Positions 1-4,339 of a DNA stretch of 7,932 nt are shown one piece after another. Origin of the DNA: Candidatus Saccharimonadia bacterium (lineage in GTDB: Bacteria; Patescibacteriota; Saccharimonadia; Saccharimonadales; 2-12-FULL-41-12); NCBI GenBank assembly GCA_023263015.1, contig JALQXV010000049.1, forward strand, positions 1-7,932, written 5' to 3'. The number at the start of each line of letters is the position of its first letter. Within the stretch, counting starts at the first letter, position 1. The notes beneath the pieces are model-generated. The model was not told the DNA's origin, did no database searches, and saw only the letters and a list, made by a program, of their open reading frames with translations. Made by a program: the position numbers and the translations under genes.

Positions 1-650
1 ACTACTTCTGTCGTGACAACCTTATCTGTTAACTCCAACGCTAGTTCAAGATTGCCAAGTGCAACTCTGGCATCTCCGCCACTTAACTCTGCCAACAAAT
101 CGATGCTCTTTGCCGGCAGACGCTTTTTAGTTAACTTTTCACTTTTTGCCGCAGATTCAATAATTGCGATTATATTTTCTTTTGTCAGTCTTTCTAAAAC
201 TAATACTCTGCTGCGAGACAAGAGCGGGCTAATAACCTCAAAGCTCGGATTTTCGGTGGTAGCACCGACTAAAACAATTGTCCCATCTTCTACATACGGT
301 AGAAAAGCGTCTTGCTGGGCCTTATTAAACCGGTGAATTTCATCAACAAATAGAATCGTGCGCATCCCAAGTCGTTGATTAACTTGGGCGTCGCTGATTA
401 CTTTAACAACATCAGCCTTCTTTGCCGTGACCGCACTTAACTCAATAAATTGAGCATCAGTCTCGGTGGCGATAATACGTGCCATGGTAGTTTTACCACT
501 ACCCGGTGGGCCCCATAAAATTAAACTGGTTGGCTTTTTCTGTGAAACAATCTCGTGGACAATTTTATTTTTCGCAATCAGGTGCTGCTGACCTACCATA
601 TCTGAAAGTAAATTTGGTCGCATTCGTTCGGCAAGAGGCTGGTACGGCAT
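1..650 (-). CDS. rarA: Replication-associated recombination protein A (RarA/MgsA), AAA+ ATPase, 3' part cut by window edge
   Basis: RarA is a clamp-loader-like AAA+ ATPase that acts at stalled replication forks in the cytoplasm. The frame runs from ATG at 650 and stays open to the window edge, so 216 codons are visible and about half of a typical 400-450 residue protein is missing. The N-terminus (PLAERMRP) matches the family. Visible motifs are Walker A GPPGSGKTT (residues 47-55), Walker B ILFVDEIH (99-106) followed by RFNKAQQDAF, sensor 1 GATTENPSFE (129-138), the arginine-finger region LLSRSR (143-148) and sensor 2 GDAR (192-195). No Shine-Dalgarno sequence precedes the ATG. Instead a perfect TATAAT ends 6 nt upstream, which predicts a leaderless mRNA. 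It is divergent from the microgene at 744-803. The family assignment is secure; the function is inferred from the family. Confidence 0.95.
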   Translation of the reverse strand, partial: MPYQPLAERMRPNLLSDMVGQQHLIAKNKIVHEIVSQKKPTSLILWGPPGSGKTTMARIIATETDAQFIELSAVTAKKADVVKVISDAQVNQRLGMRTILFVDEIHRFNKAQQDAFLPYVEDGTIVLVGATTENPSFEVISPLLSRSRVLVLERLTKENIIAIIESAAKSEKLTKKRLPAKSIDLLAELSGGDARVALGNLELALELTDKVVTTEV

Positions 651-652
651 GT

Positions 653-675
653 TTATATTATATCCTGTAATATAA
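653..675. repeat. Perfect 8-bp inverted repeat overlapping the rarA -10 box
   Basis: TTATATTA (653-660), 7-nt spacer, TAATATAA (668-675). It covers the predicted rarA -10 box, so it could be an operator. It is very AT-rich and could be coincidental in such a promoter. Confidence 0.45.
657..662 (-). promoter_or_regulatory. -10 box of rarA, predicted leaderless start
   Basis: TATAAT is read on the minus strand, with six bases (ATAAAC) between it and the ATG at 650. With the usual -12 to -7 placement, +1 falls on the A of the start codon. I see no good -35 hexamer at 16-18 nt upstream. The box lies inside the left arm of the inverted repeat at 653-675. Confidence 0.65.
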
Positions 676-696
676 TTTACCGCCTGCGAGTTTATG

Positions 697-721
697 TTGT
701 ATTACTATAGTTAATATACAA
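697..721. repeat. Imperfect palindrome in the rarA/microgene intergenic region, possible operator
   Basis: The arms are TTGTAT (697-702) and ATACAA (716-721), separated by 13 nt that include the palindrome CTATAG (705-710). The near-symmetry is typical of a dimeric repressor site. It overlaps the candidate plus-strand -10 region TATAGT (706-711). No regulator gene is visible in the window. Confidence 0.35.
706..711 (+). promoter_or_regulatory. Weak candidate -10 box for the 744-803 microgene
   Basis: TATAGT matches TATAAT at 5 of 6 positions. The best -35 found is CTGCGA (684-689), a 3 of 6 match at 16 nt spacing. A start near 718 would give a leader of about 26 nt containing the Shine-Dalgarno at 733-737. 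The call rests mainly on the matched RBS, ORF and terminator downstream. Confidence 0.35.
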
Positions 722-743
722 TCTAAATGATTGGAGGTTAACC

Positions 744-803
744 ATGATTGGTACTACCTTACAAACTAAACGCACTGAATACGTAATGAGACCCCCAGAT
801 TGA
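744..803 (+). CDS. Candidate 19-residue small protein with its own RBS and terminator
   Basis: I do not recognise this product. The ORF reads MIGTTLQTKRTEYVMRPPD and then TGA. It is preceded by a strong Shine-Dalgarno GGAGG (733-737) at the ideal 6-nt distance from the ATG. It ends inside an intrinsic terminator (791-814 plus T-rich tail), with the stop codon in the hairpin loop. RBS, ORF and terminator thus fit into about 90 nt on the strand opposite to both neighbours, purC and rarA. The peptide is net basic and has no hydrophobic stretch, so it is not a membrane toxin or signal peptide. No plus-strand gene follows, which argues against a leader peptide controlling something downstream. It could instead be a small RNA carrying a chance ORF, or the ORF may be coincidental. 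Confidence 0.4.
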   Translation: MIGTTLQTKRTEYVMRPPD

Positions 804-824
804 ATGCTGGGGGTTTTGATTTTT
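791..824 (+). terminator. Rho-independent terminator of the 744-803 unit
   Basis: The stem ACCCCCAG (791-798) pairs with CTGGGGGT (807-814): 8 bp, mostly G-C, with an 8-nt loop. A T-rich tail (TTTTGATTTTT, 814-824) follows on the plus strand. On the minus strand no T tract follows the stem, so it is not an efficient purC terminator, although that hairpin lies just beyond the purC stop codon. Confidence 0.8.
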
Positions 825-827
825 ATG

Positions 828-1772
828 TCAAAAATTTGTGTTGCGGTCAATGGTGCTCTTTATTAATTTTTCAATATCGTGCGCCTTTGCTCGCGGCATA
901 AACACTTTACCCGTCAGCTTTTGGTAAAGCTCTATATATCGTGCAGATAATTCGTCTACTATTTCCTCCGGAATTGCTGGAGCGGTTTGGTCACCTAGGC
1001 CACTAAAGTTATTTTCTAGCAGCCATTCACGAATATATTCCTTTGATAAATGCTTTGGCCTTTTCTGGCTTTTGCCACTAACAAACGCATCAAACTCTTT
1101 AGCTATAAAATAGCGAGATGAATCTGGCGTGTGAATTTCATCAATCACATGAAATGCATCATCATGAATTCCAAATTCATACTTTGTGTCAGCTAATACC
1201 AGTCCTTTATTTCGAGCGAGTTGCTTGCCTCGTATAAAGAGTTGCCGAGTAATAATTGCTAAACGTTCGTACTCTGATTCAGACATGATACCTTGCGTAA
1301 CAATATCTGCTGGCTCAATATCTGTTTCAAAGCCATTCTGCGACTTAGTTGTTGGCGTGATGATTGGTTCAGTTAAAACGGCGTACTCTTTCAACCCATC
1401 AGGCAATCGGATGCCACATATTTCTCTTAACCCCGTTTGATAAACTCGCCACGCATGCCCAATAAGAGCTCCTCGAATAACCATATTTATTTCAAACGGC
1501 TTACAAAGCTTGCCAATTGAGGCATTTGGGTCAGGCAACGATTCGATCCAATGTGGGACTATGTCTTTTACTTGTTCGGCGCAAAAATAGGCTAATTGAT
1601 TTAAAACCTGCCCTTTATATGGGATTGTTTCTGTAAATGTGTGTCCAAAAACTGAAAGTCGGTCGGTTGAGACAGAAATAAGTTGATCACCTATAACATA
1701 TACGTCTCTGACCTCGCCGCGGTAAACCGATTGAGTATCGGTAAAGTGATAGTTTGTTGCAAGCAGCTCCAT
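828..1772 (-). CDS. purC: Phosphoribosylaminoimidazole-succinocarboxamide (SAICAR) synthetase PurC
   Basis: PurC joins CAIR and aspartate using ATP to make SAICAR, a step of de novo purine synthesis in the cytoplasm. The protein is 314 residues, the longer form seen in Bacteroidetes and eukaryotic Ade1-like enzymes rather than the ~240-residue E. coli type. Supporting motifs are GEVRDVY (19-25, ATP-binding loop), PIITPTTK (136-143), DTKYEFG (195-201) and DEIHTPDSSRY (211-221). The usual DR(I/L)SAFD segment is DRLSVFG here (37-43), so an alanine and a normally conserved aspartate are changed. The start ATG has a Shine-Dalgarno GGAGG (1780-1784) 7 nt upstream. The gene begins 28 nt after the sodA stop and is probably cotranscribed with it. 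No other purine gene is in the window, and CPR genomes generally lack this pathway, so lateral acquisition is plausible. Confidence 0.93.
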   Translation of the reverse strand: MELLATNYHFTDTQSVYRGEVRDVYVIGDQLISVSTDRLSVFGHTFTETIPYKGQVLNQLAYFCAEQVKDIVPHWIESLPDPNASIGKLCKPFEINMVIRGALIGHAWRVYQTGLREICGIRLPDGLKEYAVLTEPIITPTTKSQNGFETDIEPADIVTQGIMSESEYERLAIITRQLFIRGKQLARNKGLVLADTKYEFGIHDDAFHVIDEIHTPDSSRYFIAKEFDAFVSGKSQKRPKHLSKEYIREWLLENNFSGLGDQTAPAIPEEIVDELSARYIELYQKLTGKVFMPRAKAHDIEKLIKSTIDRNTNF

Positions 1773-1800
1773 ATTCAGACCTCCCGCTTACGTTTGCTTA

Positions 1801-2397
1801 CTAACTCATCAAGTCTGTAACTTTTTGCCAGTCAACCACATTCCACCATGCATCAATATAGTCAGGACGTCGGTTTTGGTACTTTAGATAGTAGGCGTGC
1901 TCCCAGACATCAAGGGCGAGCAAGGGCTTAACACCTCGTAGCATTAAGGGCGAATCTTGATTTGGCGTACTACTGATTACCAATTTCTGATCTTCGTGCG
2001 TTAACCAAACCCAACCGCTACCAAATCGCGCAACAGCTGCTTCGGTAAACTTCTCTTTAAAATCATCAAAACTACCAAACGAATGATCAATCAGCTCAGC
2101 AAGATTTCCTTCTGGCTGTTTTACTGCTTGAGGACTCATTACTTGCCAAAAGAAACTGTGATTATAGTGTCCGCCACCGTTATTGCGTACAGCATCTCTA
2201 ATTGAATCTGGCAGTTGATCAAGATTTTGAATTAGCTCTTCAACCGTTTTATTGGCAAAGTCTGAGTTTTCAATTGCGGTATTTAATTTATCAACATACG
2301 TTTGATGGTGCTTTGAATGGTGCAATTCCATAGTCTGTCGATCGATGTACGGTTCTAGGGCATCGTAGTCGTAAGGCAGGTTTGGCAGTGTGAACAT
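1801..2397 (-). CDS. sodA: Superoxide dismutase, Fe/Mn family, manganese-type residues
   Basis: SOD converts superoxide to oxygen and hydrogen peroxide. The 198-residue length is normal for the family and there is no signal peptide, so it acts in the cytoplasm. Metal ligands are visible as H26 (LHHSKHH), H80 (HYNHSFFW), D163 and H167 (DVWEHAYYLKYQ). Gly76 just before HYNHS and Gln147 in NQDSPLM are the pair typical of Mn-dependent enzymes, so I favour Mn over Fe. The start ATG has a Shine-Dalgarno GGAGG (2405-2409) at 7 nt and a TATAAT box at 2425-2430. The gene begins 37 nt downstream of trmD and leads the sodA-purC unit. A dedicated SOD suggests the cell, or its host niche, meets oxygen. 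Confidence 0.96.
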   Translation of the reverse strand: MFTLPNLPYDYDALEPYIDRQTMELHHSKHHQTYVDKLNTAIENSDFANKTVEELIQNLDQLPDSIRDAVRNNGGGHYNHSFFWQVMSPQAVKQPEGNLAELIDHSFGSFDDFKEKFTEAAVARFGSGWVWLTHEDQKLVISSTPNQDSPLMLRGVKPLLALDVWEHAYYLKYQNRRPDYIDAWWNVVDWQKVTDLMS

Positions 2398-2424
2398 TTC
2401 AGATCCTCCGTTAGTCTACCTACT

Positions 2425-2430
2425 ATTATA
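2425..2430 (-). promoter_or_regulatory. -10 box of sodA-purC
   Basis: TATAAT is read on the minus strand just downstream of the trmD stop. It predicts a start near 2418 and a leader of about 21 nt containing the GGAGG site. No convincing -35 hexamer was found at 16-18 nt spacing. Confidence 0.55.
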
Positions 2431-2434
2431 GCGC

Positions 2435-3088
2435 TTATTCTTGTGCTTGTTGTGAGTTTTTTTGCCGCCACTCTTCAATCGCAGCATGATTTCCACTTAG
2501 CAGTACATCTGGCACTTTCATGCCTTCGAATTCTTCTGGGCGCGTATACTGTGGGAATTCTAAAGTTCTACCATCACTAAAACTTTCAATTATCGCGCTT
2601 TGCTCACCGCCTAGCACGCCAGGAATTAACCTTACTACGCTGTCTGCTAACAACATTGCAGGTAACTCGCCGCCAGTGACAACATAATCCCCAACCGAAA
2701 TTTGTCGATCAATTAGTGTTAAAACACGCTCATCAATCCCTTCGTAGCGGCCACAAACAATAATCATCCCTTTAGCCTCGTCAGCTATTGATTGAGATCG
2801 TGCCTGCGTTAAACGTTCGCCCCGTGGACCCATAAAGTACGTCAATGCCTCTGGATCGGCTTGTTTAGCGGCTCTAATGGCAGAAAATAGTGGCTCTGGC
2901 TTGAGCAACATGCCGTCACCACCACCATATGGAGTATCGTCAACTGTTTTGCGCGGGCCCAAACCATATTGCCGTAAGTCAATGTATTGATACTCTACAA
3001 TGCCTTTGTCTTGAGCCTTGTAAAGCATACTCGTTTCAAAAACGGGCTTAAACATGTCAGGGAATAAACTGATAAACTGTATTTTCAT
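2435..3088 (-). CDS. trmD: tRNA (guanine-N1)-methyltransferase TrmD, short C-terminus
   Basis: TrmD methylates N1 of G37 next to the anticodon of tRNAs using S-adenosylmethionine, which prevents +1 frameshifting. The trefoil-knot SPOUT motifs are present: PYGGGDGML (53-61), GPRG (87-90), GRYEGIDERV (113-122) and SVGDYVVTGGELP (131-143). The SDG at 171-173 contains the likely general-base aspartate. I chose the ATG at 3088 because MKIQFISLFPDMF is the canonical N-terminus; the frame stays open upstream to 3166 but crosses a terminator hairpin. At 217 residues it ends soon after the LLSGNHAAIEEWR motif and lacks the C-terminal helices found in the ~245-255 residue bacterial enzymes. There is no Shine-Dalgarno, and an extended -10 box predicts a leaderless mRNA. 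rimM and rplS, its usual neighbours, are absent. Confidence 0.96.
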   Translation of the reverse strand: MKIQFISLFPDMFKPVFETSMLYKAQDKGIVEYQYIDLRQYGLGPRKTVDDTPYGGGDGMLLKPEPLFSAIRAAKQADPEALTYFMGPRGERLTQARSQSIADEAKGMIIVCGRYEGIDERVLTLIDRQISVGDYVVTGGELPAMLLADSVVRLIPGVLGGEQSAIIESFSDGRTLEFPQYTRPEEFEGMKVPDVLLSGNHAAIEEWRQKNSQQAQE

Positions 3089-3095
3089 TGTAATT

Positions 3096-3104
3096 ATTAT
3101 CTCA
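3096..3104 (-). promoter_or_regulatory. Extended -10 promoter of trmD, predicted leaderless start
   Basis: The minus strand reads TGAGATAAT, an extended -10 (TGn plus GATAAT, 5 of 6), with 7 nt before the ATG at 3088. The predicted +1 is at 3089. TTGGCA (3115-3120) resembles a -35 but sits only 13 nt upstream, too close for a standard promoter. Confidence 0.5.
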
Positions 3105-3121
3105 TAGTAAGTAGTGCCAAT

Positions 3122-3144
3122 AAAAAATCCCGGTTGCCCGGGAT
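3122..3144 (-). terminator. Rho-independent terminator with GCAA tetraloop, between KH gene and trmD
   Basis: On the minus strand, ATCCCGG and CCGGGAT form a perfect 7-bp stem (3144-3138 with 3133-3127) closed by GCAA, a GNRA loop. A run of six T follows or overlaps the stem base (3127-3122). It separates the KH gene and the candidate small RNA from trmD. Confidence 0.85.
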
Positions 3145-3156
3145 GTTTTATCACAT

Positions 3157-3193
3157 AAAGCTCCAATTCCTTGGAATTGCTCGCATGAGCTTT
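3157..3193 (-). repeat. Compound stem-loop in the KH-trmD gap with two alternative pairings
   Basis: AAAGCTC (3157-3163) pairs with GAGCTTT (3187-3193). Inside it, CAATTCC (3164-3170) pairs with GGAATTG (3173-3179). On the minus strand the GCTC at 3190-3187 can pair instead with the nearby GAGC at 3183-3180. That makes two mutually exclusive folds, as in switch-like RNAs. No protein is encoded here. Confidence 0.6.
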
Positions 3194-3240
3194 TTACATG
3201 TTTGTTTTTGATTGCAACGCTTTCGCGAAGACTGAAATTA

Positions 3241-3269
3241 AGTATATGCTTAGACGTCTAAATCGTCAA
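3241..3269 (-). promoter_or_regulatory. Sigma-70-like promoter at the 3' end of the KH gene
   Basis: On the minus strand TTGACG (3269-3264), a 17-nt spacer and TATACT (3246-3241) match consensus at 5 of 6 positions each with ideal spacing. The predicted start is near 3233-3234, just after the KH stop codon. The -35 lies in codons for the LDD repeat of the KH protein tail, so it may be partly coincidental. Confidence 0.5.
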
Positions 3270-3678
3270 GATCTTTTAGCTCTCGTCGAGTTTTAGCAAC
3301 AACATCACTCTCATTAGTATCTTCATCTTGTGAAGTAGTAGAGCTTGATGACGAACTGCTGCTTGAAGCCCACACGTCGTCCTGATCATCATCTGAAGTT
3401 GATGACGAATCATTTGATGCTGAACCACCGCCAACTCCGTTGTCAACAATTTTCAGATTATAACGAGCGTCGTTTTTAGTTCCAAGTGCTCGTAATAATG
3501 TACGAACGCTTTGCGCGGTTGCGCCACGCTTACCAATTACACGTCCAAGATCTTCTGGGTCCACTGTTAATTCAAGCAATACACCTTTTTCATCAATGCG
3601 GCGCTCGATTTGAACAGCTTCTGGCTTGGTAACAAGTGACTTAATAACAAATTCTACAAATTGCTGGTCGATACTCAC
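3250..3678 (-). CDS. khpA: KH-domain RNA-binding protein (KhpA-like) with acidic Ser/Asp-rich tail
   Basis: KhpA-type proteins bind RNA through a single KH domain and are typically encoded next to rpsP. Residues about 1-80 form the KH domain, with VIGKRG (47-52) supplying the GxxG loop. I chose GTG at 3678 because GGGAGG (3685-3690) lies 6 nt upstream and the next residues (SIDQQFVEFV) match the family start. An in-frame ATG at 3696 would place the Shine-Dalgarno inside the gene. The product is 142 residues against about 75-80 for usual KhpA. The extra 60 are a disordered tail with a Gly triplet, Asp clusters, nine consecutive serines (105-113) and a charged end with two LDD/LDV motifs. It has its own extended -10 promoter (3730-3738) after the rpsP terminator. 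The role of the tail is unknown. Confidence 0.88.
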   Translation of the reverse strand: MSIDQQFVEFVIKSLVTKPEAVQIERRIDEKGVLLELTVDPEDLGRVIGKRGATAQSVRTLLRALGTKNDARYNLKIVDNGVGGGSASNDSSSTSDDDQDDVWASSSSSSSSSTTSQDEDTNESDVVAKTRRELKDLDDLDV

Positions 3679-3729
3679 AAGGTTCCTCCCTCTCATGGAA
3701 ATACAGGTTAGATTAGTATTGGTCTTTTC

Positions 3730-3738
3730 ATTATATCA
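3730..3738 (-). promoter_or_regulatory. Perfect extended -10 promoter of the KH gene
   Basis: The minus strand reads TGATATAAT, a full match to the extended -10 consensus TGnTATAAT. A start near 3723 gives a leader of about 45 nt with the GGGAGG site. No recognisable -35 is present, as is allowed for extended -10 promoters. Confidence 0.65.
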
Positions 3739-3750
3739 AAAGCAAATTTA

Positions 3751-3780
3751 AAAAGATAAGCGGATTAATGCTTATCTTTT
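3751..3780 (-). terminator. Terminator of rpsP (11-bp stem)
   Basis: AAAAGATAAGC (3751-3761) and GCTTATCTTTT (3770-3780) form a perfect 11-bp stem with an 8-nt loop, 19 nt beyond the rpsP stop. On the minus strand the stem ends in T-rich sequence. Being symmetric it could act in either direction, but only minus-strand genes flank it. Confidence 0.75.
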
Positions 3781-3799
3781 AATTTGAGAGAGCGTATTG

Positions 3800-4192
3800 T
3801 TAAGCGTTAGCAGGTTCTTCAGCTGGAGTTTCTGCCTCGGCTGCTGGTTCTTCCGCAGGAGCTTCAGCTTCTGGTTCAGCTGGACGATTCTTACGAAGCT
3901 TTTCGGCGTTCTTTACAGTTCGGGTGTGGTCACTTGGCTGCTTAACCCAGTCTGGTAGCTTAATGCCTTCTGCAGTAAACAAGCGTGCAACCCGCTCTGA
4001 TGGCTGAGCGCCATTGCTTAGATAAAATTCAGCCTTTTCCTTAACCAAAGTGTTTTGTTTGGTGTGTGGATCGTAGCTACCAAGTAGCGCTACGTACTTA
4101 CCACTGCTTGGCGTTTGACGAACGTCCTGTACAACAATGCGGTACGTTGGGTGACCCTTACGGCCTAAGCGCTGCATGCGAATAGCTAACAT
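3800..4192 (-). CDS. rpsP: 30S ribosomal protein bS16 with Ala/Pro/Glu-rich tail
   Basis: bS16 binds 16S rRNA early in 30S assembly. Residues 1-85 carry the family pattern: MLAIRMQRLGRKGHPTYRIV, then LGSYDP (37-42) and NGAQPSERV (60-68). The remaining residues to 130 form an extension, basic at first (about 91-103) and then strongly acidic, with repeated PAEEPA-like units (from 104). Typical bacterial bS16 is 80-100 residues, so the tail is extra and probably disordered. Expression comes from a near-perfect promoter (4275-4304) and a leader of about 75 nt containing a 7-bp hairpin. The nearest purine-rich element (GAGAG, about 13 nt from ATG) is a poor Shine-Dalgarno. It is followed by a terminator and then the KH gene, which keeps the common rpsP-khpA order. 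Confidence 0.97.
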   Translation of the reverse strand: MLAIRMQRLGRKGHPTYRIVVQDVRQTPSSGKYVALLGSYDPHTKQNTLVKEKAEFYLSNGAQPSERVARLFTAEGIKLPDWVKQPSDHTRTVKNAEKLRKNRPAEPEAEAPAEEPAAEAETPAEEPANA

Positions 4193-4241
4193 ATACTAGT
4201 GAACTCTCTTTCTAATAACCTAATTCGTTAATTATATTTGA

Positions 4242-4260
4242 TCAGTAATTAATTTACTGA
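4242..4260. repeat. 7-bp inverted repeat in the rpsP 5' leader
   Basis: TCAGTAA (4242-4248), a 5-nt loop and TTACTGA (4254-4260). It would form a hairpin just inside the rpsP transcript, about 50 nt before the start codon. A role in autoregulation or stability is possible but nothing in the sequence proves it. Confidence 0.5.
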
Positions 4261-4274
4261 AAACAATTCACATT

Positions 4275-4304
4275 ATTATACCGTGCAACACTAGTCATTG
4301 TCAA
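4275..4304 (-). promoter_or_regulatory. Consensus promoter of rpsP
   Basis: On the minus strand TTGACA (4304-4299) and TATAAT (4280-4275) are both perfect, with an 18-nt spacer. The predicted start is near 4268. This is a strong housekeeping promoter, fitting for a ribosomal protein gene. Confidence 0.88.
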
Positions 4305-4339
4305 TATTATCACTGTTAAAAATCCAGTGGCGCAGGAAT

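Larger units (their letters stand above)
3122..3233 (-). ncRNA. Candidate structured small RNA (about 112 nt) or attenuated leader
   Basis: The unit starts at a well-spaced promoter (3241-3269) and ends at the 3122-3144 terminator. Read on the minus strand it has a short GAAA-loop hairpin near the 5' end (CGC-GAAA-GCG), a single-stranded A-rich stretch, a long compound stem-loop (3157-3193) and the terminator hairpin. No credible ORF lies within it (ATG is followed at once by TAA). I looked for the conserved cores of SRP RNA, 6S RNA and tmRNA and saw none. It might simply be the KH gene's 3' UTR, or a terminator-controlled leader of trmD, since trmD begins 34 nt further on. Confidence 0.4.

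Noticed and set aside
13..336. 107-codon plus-strand ORF opposite rarA
   Set aside because: The minus strand encodes well-conserved RarA motifs across this stretch; the ORF is a shadow.
2435..2470. Frameshift in trmD at a run of seven A that would explain the short C-terminus
   Set aside because: The tested +1 frame gives no TrmD-like sequence and runs on into sodA; short TrmD ends seem possible in this lineage.
3089..3166. 26-codon upstream extension of trmD
   Set aside because: It spans the GCAA-loop terminator, and the family N-terminus begins at MKIQFISLFP (3088).
3122..3233. SRP RNA, 6S RNA or tmRNA in the KH-trmD gap
   Set aside because: I saw none of their conserved cores (SRP GGAA/GCAG loop region, long 6S bulged duplex, tmRNA tRNA-like ends), and the length is wrong for 6S and tmRNA.
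3679..3696. ATG start of the KH gene at 3696
   Set aside because: It would put the GGGAGG Shine-Dalgarno within the coding region; GTG 3678 has ideal spacing and fits the family start.
4310..4339. Terminator after rnc (CACTG/CAGTG pairing)
   Set aside because: The stem is only 5 bp with a 9-nt loop and no T tract after it.
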